Assembly: GCF_027574615.1 (NCBI RefSeq)
Contig: NC_072476.1
Coordinates: 85,676,057 to 85,740,056, forward strand
Length of the DNA stretch: 64,000 nt
Direction: 5' to 3'
DNA from: Eptesicus fuscus
Lineage: Eukaryota; Chordata; Mammalia; Chiroptera; Vespertilionidae
Both the position numbers and the translations under genes were made by a program. Below are positions 20,521 through 32,284 of the stretch, piece after piece. The first letter of the stretch is position 1. The number at the start of each line of letters is the position of its first letter. The notes beneath the pieces are model-generated. The model was not told where the DNA came from. It did not search any database and saw only the letters and a list, made by a program, of their open reading frames with translations.

Positions 20521-22096
20521 GCTCATGGAGCTGGAAAAAAGTGAAACAGGAAAAGAGAAAAAGGAAACTGAGAGACCATTAGACCCTGCCTACCTTGGAG
20601 AGGAACCAGGCTGTGATTCCGGGGTTGTGGGAGGAGAGGGTGGCTCTTGTTGGGGGCTATGGGAATGGAGGGGGCTGTTCCTGTCTGGATTCTACTGCTT
20701 GCTTTTCCCTTTCCTCGTCAGGCCCTGGTGCTTCCATTCCAGAATCAAGGTTGAGCCTTGTGCAGTATAGACCCTGAAAGCTTCTTGGCTCAAGCACCAA
20801 TGGCACATGTAGGTCTGTCATGGGGGGATGAAGAAAGAGATTTAGCCAAAATGCTCTTCAAAGTGTTGCTTTTAAGTGGAATCATCCTGCACAAACTACC
20901 TAAGCTGACTAACCTGGGTGCACTGACTCTCTGTCCTCCTGTCACCTGGGCTGAAATCAGAGCCCTTTGAAGTCGGAGGAGCACATTGGAGGAGAAACAT
21001 CTTGATATCTCCTGGCCCTTCCTGCCCTCTCTACTCTTTTCATGCCCAGCATCCCTTTGCCTGTTTTTGGGCGAAGGCCTTCCAGAATTATCAAGGACCA
21101 ACTGCAGCCTCCTTGGGGCCACCAATGCTGCTGAGTCAGGTGGTGATGGAGTGAAGGAGGTTCCTTTGCCCCTTGAGGTTAGTTTTCCTTAGGGCAGTCA
21201 GTGTGGTCAGGGTGCCCAGACTTTAAGTTCCTGTGAAATTCAAAGTAGATGGCATAGATGAGTGAGAATTACAAATGTCCACTGTTATTGGTATGGATGG
21301 TAAGGTAATTGATTATTGAGCCCTGGTCATTCCTCTGGACCTCATTTACATGAGCAGGCAGAGCCACTGCTGTCCCCTGGCCCACCCGGTGTTAATAAAG
21401 CACATCCATTTTGCTCTCTCTCCACCCCAGTCTAGTGGCAGTGGCTACTTAAGATTTGGGTTGTTCTCTCTCTTCTCCATCCAGACACCTAGATTCCTCA
21501 GGATAGGTGAGGATGAAGTTCTGGATTTTTTCAGAACCAGGTCTGGTCCACACAGCTCCCTCTCAGTAAGGCCTACAATGAAGTGCTGGCCACAAAAATG
21601 GACCTGGAAGGGCCAGGCATCCTGAGCTTTGTCTTTGCCATTTTTGCCAAGGAGAAGCAGACATCCACATTGGCCCCAATAAAGGGTGATAAACTTCCTC
21701 ACTCATATACCCACTGGGCTGATCCATTCATCACCCTTCAATCAAATACCTCAGTAGCTGCTCATTGAATGTTCAACTGTGGCCAAACATGTGGTCTCTG
21801 TTTCAGGAAGCTACAAGCCAGCAGTGGGCCTCAGGGGACACCTCAATGACTTCTGCAGGAGTGGCACAGACATTCTGTCAGGATTTTAGAAATCCTGTAG
21901 CTAGCGATAGATTCTGGAGGCCTAAGTGGGGCCTCTTCACACTAGTGCCAGGAGTGAGGGGCTCTGATGAGCTACACACATATTAATCTGTTGATTAATA
22001 CCATAAAAGTATAGTCCTTAAAGATAATTTTTCCCATTTATAGATTAATGGTCCAATATGAAGAATGATCATTTCCCAAAATTACATTGTTATGTT
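20521..22096. other. Unique sequence, nothing recognised
   Basis: No gene, exon or repeat recognised. The AT-rich stretch 21980-22096 directly precedes a SINE insertion. Confidence 0.42.
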
Positions 22097-22111
22097 AGAA
22101 TCTAGATTTTT

Positions 22112-22327
22112 TTAAAAAAATATTTTATTGAATTTTTACAGAGAGGAAGGGAGAAGGATAGAGAATTAGAAACATCGATGAGAGAGAAACATCGATCAGC
22201 TGCCTCCTGCACACTCCCCACTGGGTATGTGCCCGCAACCAAGGTACATGCCCTTGACCGGAATCGAACCTGGGACCCTTGAGTCCGCAGGCCGGCGCTC
22301 TATCCACTGAGCCAAACCGGTTAGGGC
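22112..22327 (-). mobile_element. VES-type SINE with intact 15-bp TSD, minus orientation
   Basis: A full-length copy is flanked by identical AGAATCTAGATTTTT (22097-22111 and 22328-22342). The minus strand gives GCCCTAACCGGTTTGGCTCAG, a B-box GGTTCGATTCC, and an A-rich tail next to the left duplication. CpGs in the tRNA-like head are well preserved, so this is among the youngest insertions here. Confidence 0.95.
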
Positions 22328-24164
22328 AGAATCTAGATTTTTAAAAAGTATCTATTATTTGGGGTGGGTTTACACTCTTAAAATGCTATGCTTAGGTTCT
22401 CGCCTTTATAATTTTACTTCTGTAATGTAGGAAGAAGAGTTCAGCATTGGGTGTCAGCAGGCCCATGTCCTCACCTCAGCGGAGCCGGGGGGGGGGGGGC
22501 CAGCCCTGGGTGGGCTCCTCTCTCTGCCACTTTTCTCTTCCATAGAGGGAAAGGGCTGCCAGGAGGATGCCAAGGTCCTCTCCAGCTGCAGCCCCCTGTG
22601 CTGTTCTGCACACTGAGCACTAAGAAAGGGTGTCCAGGTGAATGTTGTTTACACGGAAAGAGGTGGCAGCTTTTCTGCAGCCTTCAGTTCCTAGGTGGAA
22701 GTTCAGAGAACTCTCAATGCAGAACATGCAATCTGTGACCTGCTATATCATAATAAAGACATTTCATGAACAGGGAAAATATTAGTGGGGATTATTTATT
22801 TCATGAAGCTTGCAAGGACTTTTTCTTAGTCTGCACATAGGTATTTGTGGTGGACAACATGTTTTGTTTGACAACAGGAATAGCTCAGTATCCACCTGCA
22901 GCCATGACAGAGAAGATACCTCAATGAGCTATTTCTTTCACATCCTGGGGAAATGGACGAGATTCCATGGGTCTAACTGCTCCTCAGTCTACCCTTTTCA
23001 ATACACAACAGCCTTGGAAACAGATGGGGCTCAACCTTTAGAATGAGGTTGCTCTCTCCTTCCTGCTCCCTGAATGCAGACCAGGCTCAAACATCGACCC
23101 CCTCAGCCTACATTTGTCATGAAGATGTGTTCCCTTCTGGAGAACTCATGCCATGGTGCAGAAGGAATGAGGGACCAGGAAGATGTGGCTGGGAATCTCA
23201 GCTATCTTCTCTAACAGGTGACCTAATGATCAGCATTCTGAGTGCTGGGCACTTCCATCCCCTTGAACACCAAAGGAAAGGATGCAAGGGGATGAACAGT
23301 GGGGCAGCTCTTAGCACAGGCCCTGGAGCATAGCAAGTGTTTGGCAAGTGTTGGTTTCTTTCTGCATTTTGTTGTTCTTGTGGTAGAGGGAAAGGTCCTG
23401 GGAAAGTCTTTATGATAAGGACTATTCTGTGTTCTAGCAGGTCATCAGTGCCTGTGCAAAGATCATGGCTATTTTCTGTTGTCTTCCTCAAGATTTGGGT
23501 TTCCAAGGAGGATGCTAGGAATCCCTCAGCTCATCTTCAGGGTTAATAGGAAGTTTGTCTCCCACCTATGGGTGCCTTTATTTATTCCTCCCCTCACATT
23601 TGTCTTTCTGAGAACAGAGCCTTCAAACCATCCACCATCAGTCACCATGAGCCACACCTACAGGAGTCTGGGATCTAGGGCTGCAGTGAGCAAGGAAGAA
23701 ATTAGAAGCAAAGGAACTGGGTGGGATCCAGGATAGCATGTGGGGACCATAGAAGACTAAGTTGGAGTTGTTGGTCTGAGGGCATCCAATCAGATTGCCG
23801 GAGTCCCTTCTCCCTTTACCAGGAGCTGGAAAGGCTCTGTAGGCACCTGCAGTAACATCACTTCCTGCTTCCTGTTCTGGGTGATGCACAAACTTCCTGT
23901 CCTCTGGGGGGATTTTCTACCTTGAGAGCAACCTTATGCCACTCTTAGCACTAACAGTCAATTCTGCCAGGAAGCTACTGAAAACAAAAACCTCTCCTAT
24001 GAGAAGACCCATACCACAAATGGCTGTTTTGGATGTCAGTTGACTCCAGGAGAGTTATTCTAGTTTGTGCCTCCTGCCTGGGCCAGCCTCATTAGCTGGG
24101 CTGGTGCCTGGTGGGGGAGAAGACAAAGGGCAGAATTGTCAGTTTGGGTTGGGAAAGAGGAGAG
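22328..24164. other. Unique sequence with a poly-G run and a possible MIR end
   Basis: There is a run of 13 G at 22487-22499. A possible MIR 3' end lies at about 23295-23345 ('caggccctggagcatagcaagtg'). Nothing else was recognised; the frames have no known domain. Confidence 0.42.
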
Positions 24165-24470
24165 AGAAGTAATGCTTTTATTCTTCTGTTGAATTAATTC
24201 TAATTTCTACAGCAAATCATAACACATTTTTGGAGACATTCAAATAATCCCAACTAAACATTCAAACCATGCATTGCTATTCTGGGAATGAAAATTGAAA
24301 AGCACTGTTACTTTTGCACAGTCTAATTCATTATATTTTTATGACTTTGGTTAACATTGGGCTATAAAACCCAGTAAATAACTGTTAAAAGCATAGTCAT
24401 TTGCTCAAAAATATTTTATGAGCTTGATTTTTGGAATGGTTGACATTGCCACTAGATTTTTCCCCCCTCT
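24165..24470. other. Candidate conserved noncoding element
   Basis: An AT-rich non-repetitive block with TTGAATTAATTC, CTAATTCATTATATTTTTATG and GGTTAACATT words. The homeodomain- and HNF1-like word density resembles developmental enhancers. Not aligned. Confidence 0.38.
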
Positions 24471-25100
24471 GACTACATGGAAACTTTGTGTTATTTACAG
24501 CTCTGCTTGTTGACAAAACTTCACTTTTCTGATGGTTGGCCTGATGGGGCAGAGGTTGCTGTTCTGTGTCTGGATGATGCAAGCAAGCCATGTTATTCTT
24601 CCCACCCACTCCACTTTCTTGGAGGAAATCAGGATTGTAGTCTAGGCTCAGTGTGCTTTCATTCAGTGGTTTCACCTAAATATAAATCATTGCCGCCACC
24701 TCTGAGGCTCCCTCCAGTACCGTCCAAAGTTTTCATTCTTGGGGTGAAGAATGGTGAAGTTGACCCCTCAAACACTCATTTGCATTTGGAGGTCTATGTG
24801 GAGTTGCACTTCAGACAGGGTGCACATACTGCACAACTACTTTTGCCCTGCAATAGAAAGTGAAGAAGGACAGGATCCTGAATTGCTCATATGCTGCTGG
24901 CACACGTAGGTCCTCTGATCATTACTTCTCATGAACACTCCATGCCAAGGAAACCTATGGAAACCTCTCAGTCCCAGTAATGGTTCAGGGTGCATGTGCA
25001 TTCAGGGTGGGATGATTAAGAAGTCCCTAGATATTGATTCCAGGGGCCCCATTCAGGGAGGGGTCCCGTGCTCCAGGTGTGTTGCCCAGACCATTGTAGT
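24471..25100. other. Unique sequence, nothing recognised
   Basis: No gene or repeat recognised. Confidence 0.45.
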
Positions 25101-25210
25101 TGACTATTTATAGCAACTCTGCAGGTGGGATAAACCCATCTTAGAGATGAGCAAACAGAGGAGGATGGGTATGAAATATTTGTCCCAATCATGTAGCTAG
25201 TGATGGGGAC
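25101..25210 (-). repeat. MIR fragment, minus orientation
   Basis: Antisense MIR core on the plus strand: AACCCATCTTAGAGATGAGC, then AAACAGAGGA and 'aatcatgtagctagtgatgg'. Diverged. Confidence 0.6.
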
Positions 25211-25479
25211 ACTGTTGTGTGACCCTCACTGTGCCTGCCATGGTGATATGGTATCTGCGGAGAATACACTGCCAGGAGCCATCCATCCCATCTCAGGGCC
25301 ACTTCAGTCTCCCTCAGAAGGCCACTGGCCTCTGAGGTTTGTGGGGGCAGGCTGCCCAAACAACAATGCCCATTTGGCTCTATCTGGCTCTATCTTGTTG
25401 ATACCTTTCTAGCTGTGTAGTATGATTTCTGTATTATTGGGTGTGGACACAGACCTCAAACCTTACTCCTTAATTAGCC
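25211..25479. other. Unique sequence, nothing recognised
   Basis: No gene or repeat recognised. Confidence 0.4.
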
Positions 25480-25790
25480 TTGTCTTTTAAATGTAAATGC
25501 ATTTTTTTAAAAAACAAGTAAACTAATGGGGTAAGCGATTCTCACTGTGATTGTTTTGCTTTATACAGTATATGACAGTTTCCATGCCAGGGCCCACAGC
25601 AGCAATATAATTCAGCATTTTAATATTTGAGATGTACCTTCTATTGCTAATATTATTATCCTCACACATTCCCCTTTGAGTTGTTTATTATCATACCTGA
25701 CAAAATAGTTGCTGCTCTTTTTCGCTATGTCATTTGGAGAATATTCACCCCTGAAATGACTCCATTAAGTAGGACATGAGAGCATCAAAA
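25480..25790. other. Candidate conserved noncoding element
   Basis: A non-repetitive block with an A/T-rich left edge, then motif-dense sequence (GTAAGCGATTCTCAC, AATATAATTCAGCA, GCTAATATTATTATCC, CTTTTTCGCTATGTC). Isolated CpGs are kept in an AT-rich setting. One of the more convincing CNE textures; not aligned. Confidence 0.42.
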
Positions 25791-26244
25791 GCACTCATCG
25801 ATTGGTGTCCCCAAGAATTCCCTGGGGGGACAAAACATGCTAATGTGTCATCTATAATCTCAGCCCCATATTTCTTTATCAGGGTCAAGCATCCCAAGTC
25901 ACTTCAGACCCCGATTTTCAATGGTTTTCACCTTAATGTAAGGTTTTTTGAAATGTATTATCTTAGAGTAAATATTTTCACCTCGAGTCTGTTTCCCACC
26001 ACCCTTCCCCCCCCACCCCCGGGCAAAATATCTTCTAGTGTTGGTCAGTGCCGATGGCTAAATTTGGAAGTGGTGGACAGAAACACTGGGGCATGGGTTG
26101 TGAGAACTGCTCACCTCATGGAAACCACACAAAAGGTGAGGTGCTTTTCACCATGTGCAGTGTGAGGTATGGATGCGGGAAGAGTCTGTGCATTTTCAGT
26201 GTTGGCCCAGGTTTATTTATAAACTTATTTTACGTCATCCAAGG
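25791..26244. other. Unique sequence, nothing recognised
   Basis: No gene or repeat recognised. Short C-rich run at 26005-26021. Confidence 0.42.
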
Positions 26245-26260
26245 CTATGCATTTATTGAT

Positions 26261-26312
<52 letters not shown>

Positions 26313-26459
26313 TAGAGAAATCTTGATTGGTTGCCTCCCATAAGCACCAGGAAAAGGGGTCAGACCCGTAATTTAGGTATGTGCCCTGACTGGGAATTGA
26401 ACCCACAACCTTTTGCTGTATGGGAAGATGTTCCAACCAACTGAGCCACCGGCCAGGGC
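26245..26459 (-). mobile_element. VES-type SINE with long (GA)n, minus orientation
   Basis: The plus strand reads TTTATTGATTTTGAGAGAG with about 20 GA units (26264-26308), then the VES body, and ends at the antisense tRNA-like head (CAACTGAGCCACCGGCCAG). Diverged in the middle. No clean TSD seen. Confidence 0.88.
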
Positions 26460-26914
26460 ATGATGGCTCAGGTTTAGATGAAAGTACCACAGATTAGAAT
26501 TTCCCACATTTAGGTGTCCATATTTTACCTCAGATAAATAGATGGCATGCCATTCCATTTCAGAACTATACCTAAAATGTAGTTTTCAGAACTTTAACCT
26601 TACTTTGCACTACCATAAAACATTTTGGTTAATTCAGTCTATTTTGTTGATGAAAATTTAGAGTGGAGAAAATATGACAAAAAGACTAAGTTGGAAAGAG
26701 AATAGTGTTATTTGGGAAACCCATATAGTGTTTGAGATTAGTTTTATGAAGTCAGGATCAGAGACTACCTCAGACATTATTTTTAAGGTTTGATAAGCTA
26801 TTATTTAGGAATTGTTATTCCTGTTTTATCTGTGTTACCCTGCTTGCCCTGCTCTGAAGTGTGGCTGTCTGTCTCGTGCAGTGACTGGCTTAGGAAATAG
26901 AAGGAAAGGAGTTA
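26460..26914. other. Unique sequence, nothing recognised
   Basis: No gene or repeat recognised. Confidence 0.42.
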
Positions 26915-27125
26915 ACAATTGTCAAATGCTTCATAGGTGTCAGGCGTCCACTGATCATGTTAACTATCACCTCATTCAACTTTCACAAAACCCCATGAAG
27001 CAGAAAGAGATCTACCTATTCACAGATGAGAAAACTGAGGCTCAGAACATTTAAGCATCTCACTCAGGGTCACTGAGGTATCACTGAGGATATGGCAGAC
27101 CTGGAAATTGCACCCAGGTGTGTTG
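26915..27125 (-). repeat. MIR, minus orientation
   Basis: Nearly full-length antisense MIR: GTCAAATGCTTCATAGGTG, CATTCAACTTTCACAAAACC, CACAGATGAGAAAACTGAGG, CACTCAGGGTCACTGAGG and a GCACCCAGG end. Confidence 0.85.
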
Positions 27126-27480
27126 GAATCTGAAATGACAGTTTTTTCCCATTGCATTGCATATCTGACGAGACACTAACGCACAACCCACTGTGAAATA
27201 TTGCCTGTAATTATGAAAATACCGGGACTTGTATGTCGTTTGCCTGCATCTCACTCTTCATTAAACCTCAGTCAGAACTCAGGGATAATACTGATCTGCT
27301 CTCCCATCGCCCTGTCAGTCCTGACGGCGTCACTTAACTCTCAAAGTGGGGGAAGGAGGCTGGGAATATTGAAAAGCTATTCAACACGGGCCTTTTATGG
27401 CCTGTCTGACAGAGATGTCTGAGTTTGTACATTTTCATGGTCTTCATCTGAATCCAGATAGTAAATGCTGTGTCAAGATT
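27126..27480. other. Candidate conserved noncoding element
   Basis: A non-repetitive block with unusually many CpGs for its AT content (TCTGACGAGAC, CTAACGCAC, TACCGGG, ATGTCGTTTG, CATCGCC, GACGGCGTCAC). GACGGCGTCAC carries a CRE-like half site. CpG retention suggests constraint or hypomethylation. Not aligned. Confidence 0.4.
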
Positions 27481-28185
27481 TAGAGCCCAGGAAATAAGTC
27501 CATTACCTTCTCAGTAGGTGCCACTTATATGCTTCTAAGCCACATCTGTTGAGATGAAATGCCATTCCCGGGACATGTGGCCTCGTTGCTGCTGCACAGT
27601 TGTTACAGAAAGTGGAAGTGTCGGGCCAACGTGAAGCGGGTGCTGCCTCAGTTCCTTTCAATGGCCCCATCCCCACACAGAACTTGAAACAGCCTTGCCT
27701 GCTGCCTATGGGGGTGCAAAGCCACTGGGGGCCCAGTCTGCCTGCCCCCCCAGGACCAGTAAGGTCCTAGACAACTCATGCTAATTGGATTCACAGGCAA
27801 TATATTTTTCTTGAGACAAAACCCCATGTCCTGCCCAATTTGACCAGTGTGGTCTGAGAAACTGATTGTCATGCTATGAGGTACATCCTGACAAAGAAAT
27901 GAGAATGTCCATCAGAACTCTAGCTGATACCCAGTAAAGAGGCGTCCCTGCTCCACATTCCCATTTCTGTTCTTTCTTTCTCTGATAGCCGTGACCCATT
28001 CCTTACATAGCAGTCCTCTGCAGCTCTGCGCTCACTGTTACATCAGCACTGGTGCTGCCTCAGCAGTGGTCAAGAGAAAGCAATTCTTGCTCTTTTTTTT
28101 TTTTTTTTTTTGTAGTTATGCTACACATTGAATCAGTTATATTATTTCTTGGTGATTTCAATGTAAGAATAACTTTTCAATCTTT
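27481..28185. other. Unique sequence with poly-T
   Basis: A T tract of about 19 bases at 28093-28111. No gene or other repeat recognised. Confidence 0.42.
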
Positions 28186-28189
28186 TTTA

Positions 28190-28700
28190 AAATTTAATTT
28201 TTACTCCTTTGACTATAGAAAACATTTGCATATAAAAAATTAATGCCACATGCTAAAGAATTCTTAAAGAAATCTCATCCTGATTCCTGTGTCTTCCACC
28301 CATCCCATCTATCTCTGATGGGGCATTTTCATTTTCAGATGTCTTGCGTATGCTACTTGTTGCAAAAATAAGCAAGTATATTAGACATTTATTTGTATTT
28401 CTATCCCTTTTTAAAATGTAGCGTACTATACACTTTTAAAAATATGTTTTTATGGATTTTAGAGAAAGAGAGAAACATCGAAGGGCTGCCTCCTGCATGC
28501 CCCGTACTGGGGATTAGCCCAAAACCCAGGAATTGAACCGGTGACCTCTTGGTGCATGGACAATGCTCAACCGAGTCATACCGGTCAGGGATACACTTCT
28601 TAAATAGTTGCTTAAAGACAAATCTTGGAATCTTCCTTGTGTTTTTTTTTTTTTATGCCTGTGTAGCAGTCCATTGCCAGAAATATCAACCTTTCTCCTG
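28190..28700 (-). mobile_element. Old L1M 3' UTR fragment, minus orientation, split by a VES
   Basis: The plus strand resembles the antisense 3' UTR of old L1M elements: 'atgtagcgtactatacact' on the left of a nested SINE, and 'atcttggaatcttccttgtg' with 'cagtccattgc' on the right. No coding part remains. Confidence 0.55.
28441..28590 (-). mobile_element. Shortened VES-type SINE nested in L1M, minus orientation
   Basis: The antisense tail (TATGTTTTTATGGATTTTAG), VES body and head (CATACCGGTCAGGG) lie between near-identical copies of ATACACTTTTAAA (from 28428) and ATACACTTCTTAAA (from 28591), the target duplication. Several internal deletions relative to the other copies. Confidence 0.88.
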
Positions 28701-31700
28701 AGGGTTGGTACCTGTGTTGTTTCACTTCAACCAAGAGATCAAAACAGGAACCTGCGATGGAATGAGGGACACCGCGTGTCTTGAGGAGATGCAGTGGGAA
28801 GGACAGGACATTATCAGTGCATGATATTTACTGACAATATTGAACCTCACTCAAATTAGGAGGAAACACAAAGACTAATCAGACTGTGGAGCATTCATCC
28901 AAAATGTCCAGACCAGAAAAGACAAAAGAAATAAAAAGAGGGAGCGGGGGAGCCCAGAAAAGTAAAGACACAGAAGCAGCCAAGTGCCTTTCTTGGACCT
29001 TGCTGGGTCCTGGATTGAATTGAAAAATAAAATAGCTCTAAATGACATTTTTTGGGACAATTGAGGAAATTTGAATCTGAACTGTATTCTAAGCACTGCT
29101 ATTAGATTAGTGTTAAAGTCTTTGGGTGTGATAATGATTGGGTATGCTATAGTTATATAGAGGGACATCTCTGATGAAGGATTTTGGAGCAAAAAAGGTC
29201 TTATGTCTCTAACTTATTTTTAAGTGGTTCAGATAGTGAGAAACACCTTATATTCTAGTGGTGGGAAATGACTTTGTTCCTGGCACAATGGGGCCATCTA
29301 GCATCACTTAAGCTTTCCAGTGTGCTGGGGAGGACCAAGATGTGACAGTCCCAGAGAGGAATTATCCACCTGAGATGAAATAGGCCTTGGTAGAATTGCA
29401 GCAAATCTTTGAGGAAAGTGGCCCAGTGGGGGTTCAGGGTGGTGGCCTAGGCTGGGCTTCCTGTGTTGGGCTGAAGTTAGGGTTCCACTAGTCCCTATTC
29501 TGAAGGTGTTGAACCACAGTGAGTCAGAGCCAGAGGGAGCTTGGGCCCAAAGGCAGTAAGTACCATGGGTCTCAGCACCCATACATCTGTGTGGAGGGAG
29601 ACCTGGGGCTTTGAACAGAAGACACAGCAGTGTGGAAGGGAGAGGTGGGCATGGCTCTTTGGGTCACAGTCCCCAACTCCTCTGCATGGGGAGGAACTGT
29701 GAGGCACCAGCCTGCTCACCCAGAGCTGCCTTTCTGTGCTGGTTTCGTCCTCTCTCTTGTCAACATGGCCATGGTGTTCTGTTTCAGCTCAGTTCTCCAT
29801 GCAGACCACTTCTCCTAAACTCCACTCTAGTGTCTGAAGAAAATAGGGTAGAACAGGGGATAATTAAATATCACGTCTCCTTAATCCTCAGGTGCTGACA
29901 ACTGTAATATGTGCCATTAACTTAATAAGAGTTTTTCTGGAATTCATCGACATTTAGTGCTAACAGGACTTCCCACATGCTCCCTGACTTCAGGAAGGTT
30001 TTAAAAAGCACCCAAGCACAAGGAAATATTGTGAGCTTGGGAAACATTGGGTTGAATTACGTAGGTATGTCTTTTCTGCAGAACTTCTCAGAGCTTTTAA
30101 AATGCTCAAGTGCACTGCACATTTCTACGGTGGGTATATGAGTGCAGATCTGTTAAATTCGTGTCAGCAGCAAGAGCCTGGGCATTTCCACCTTCTCTCT
30201 GGGCTGCGGTTTGGTGCAACCCTGGAGAGCTAAGTGACCTTATTCAGCAGTGTCTGCTGTTTGTGAGCTGCTGTTACTCGTGAGTGGGGGTCTGTGCATG
30301 CAGCCCAGTCTGAGCCTCGGCCTCATCTCTGCTGGGCAACAATAGATTCATTGATTTCTTTTAAGGGACCATGGGAGCAAAGTAATCACAGTGGAGGTGC
30401 AGCAGCCATGCAGCAATGCAGGTGTCTTCAGGGACCAAGTCCCTTGCTCTCTGGTGCTTCCAGGGCTCCCGGTGCCCAGAACTGTCAGGCTCTCTTCCTT
30501 GGCAGGATTCCAGTGCCCGGCCTTTCCTGGCACTGCTTTGAACAATCCCAAAGTTCTCTCAGGTTCTGGTTCTATTTACTCTTTGATGATCCTAAAATTG
30601 CCTAAAGGTGAAGTCACCCCTGCAGGTGATCCCCACAACTGAACAGAGTGTCCCAAGGCCACACTGCCATAGCATGTGGACAAACATCACACACATAACT
30701 CCAGTTAGAAGCACTGGAGTTATTGATCCATTTATGCAGCAAATATTGACTGGATTTCTTCTATGTACCAGGGCTCTTCTAGGCTCCAAGATGGAGCATG
30801 AACCCCAAAGCATTCTAGAGGTGGGAAACAATTGCATGTTAGTGAGAAATATAGGGGGTTTTAGACAATGTAAGTGTCAAGGAGAAAAAAGGAGTAGGAG
30901 GAGGTGAGGATACTGGTGAGGGGAAGATGCCCCCAGAGGTCCCTTGGTGGAAACAGAATGCATTAGTTAGAGAGCACTACAAGCCTCATGGTGCTCAGCA
31001 TGGAGGCTTCACCATCAGTCTGACTCTCCCCGCTCTGAAGTCCCCTCCCCTCTGTCAAACTGACCTGGGTGAGGCAGCCTCGAGGGCAGTGAACATTTTA
31101 GCCTGAGGTTTAGTTGGGACATCTTAGTTGAGTTTAATGACTGACTGTGCAGAAGTGATTTGTGAACTGCCTGCTTAGTCACAAAGCTTGATGGGAATGT
31201 GCTCAATGTCACCCACAGGCCACCCCATATAGGTTGGGTGTGAAGATGCAGGGCCAGAGCACCAGTTCACAGCAAGTGTGTCCCTGAGTGCCTGCACTGG
31301 AAATCAGGCCTGACGTGCAAGGTGCAGACATTCTTCTAATCACAACTGTAAACCGCTGCAGGTGGAGGGCATTCGTTTCTCCTCCAGGCTTGTCCTACAC
31401 AGGAAACATCACCTTTCAGGAATGTTCTTCTCTGTATTTCATGCTCCACTTTAAATGCTGGAGATTTCTCTCCCTCTCAATGGAAATAGACCAAAATGGA
31501 CTTCACCAGGATTTGTTTGTGGAGCACAGACTTGTTGCATTACCACAAAACGCAAGTACACCTGTATACATCAAAGTGCATCAAAGCTACAAAACGCACT
31601 TCAATCAGCCAGGCTCAACCATCGATTGTTCCCTCAGTAGAAGAATGAGATCAGTAAATCACTGTCACAAAAGAAGCGATAGCAATGTGGGAAGAGGGTG

Positions 31701-31799
31701 TGATGGAAGTGTGTCTGGCAGTTGATTAATGTGTTATCATTTTGGGTTTTCTGATATATGTGGTCTACCTCAAACTTAAAATTTCTAATTTATTTTATA
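28701..31799. other. Unique sequence, nothing recognised as a gene
   Basis: Three kilobases without a recognisable gene, exon or young repeat. It holds a perfect 11-bp hairpin (30695-30723) and a possible old L2-like piece at 30730-30830 ('gcagcaaatattgactgga', 'tatgtaccagggctcttctagg'). Open frames up to 145 codons have no known domain. Confidence 0.42.
30695..30723. repeat. Perfect 11-bp inverted repeat
   Basis: ATAACTCCAGT and its exact complement ACTGGAGTTAT are separated by 7 bases (TAGAAGC). It would form a hairpin in DNA or RNA. No transposon ends or transcript were recognised around it. Confidence 0.85.
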
Positions 31800-32284
31800 C
31801 TAGAGGCCCAGTGCATGAAGTTCATGCATGGTGGGGCCCCTCAGGGTGGCCTGCGGAGATTGGGCCCCAGCTCACGCCCCCAGCCTCACAGCCCCGCAGC
31901 CCCACAGCCCTGCAGCCCTGCAGCCCCACAGCCCTGCCTGGCACTCTGCCTTGGCCTGGTGCCACCTACTTGCCCTGCCCCCTGCCGCCGCCGGTCACCA
32001 TCTGTGGGGTGATCAGCAGGGTGATCAGGCTCCTGCTTGTACCTGACTTGGCCTAGCACCACCCGCTCACCTGCTCCACCATCCCGCTGTGGTCCTGCTC
32101 TCGTCAGGGCCCATCAGGGCCAGCAGCACCTGCACTGCCACCCACTGCCAGTGCCACATTGCCAACGCCTGCTATGTTCTGTGCCACCCCCTGGTGGTCA
32201 GCATACATGATAGCAAGTGGTCGAACTCCCGGTCAATGACTGCTCGAGGGGACAATTTGCATATTAGGCTTTTATTATATAGGA
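31800..32284 (-). mobile_element. Non-autonomous Helitron (HeliBat type), minus orientation
   Basis: On the minus strand it starts TCCTATATAATAAAAGCC and ends TGCATGAACTTCATGCA (perfect palindrome), then CTGGGCCTCTAG. Flanking bases are A (32285) and T (31799), the Helitron A|T rule. Of the 485 bp, the middle is a GC-rich array of 'cagccccacagccctg' units (31875-31935). There is no Rep or helicase frame. It carries a CTCF-like motif near its 5' end. Confidence 0.94.
32184..32197 (-). promoter_or_regulatory. CTCF-like motif inside Helitron (minus strand)
   Basis: The minus strand reads CCACCAGGGGGTGG. It matches the CTCF core except for T in place of C near the 3' end. The equivalent position in the Helitron at 33.7 kb carries the better form. 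Confidence 0.45.

Noticed and set aside
22125..22307. Frames at 16.4-16.8 kb and 22.1-22.3 kb as related proteins
   Set aside because: The shared peptide (GLKGPRFDSG) is the translated tRNA-like head of VES SINEs, not a gene family.
31288..31725. 145-codon frame as a secreted or membrane protein
   Set aside because: No signal peptide or family motif, and it overlaps a second open frame. Chance is the simpler explanation.
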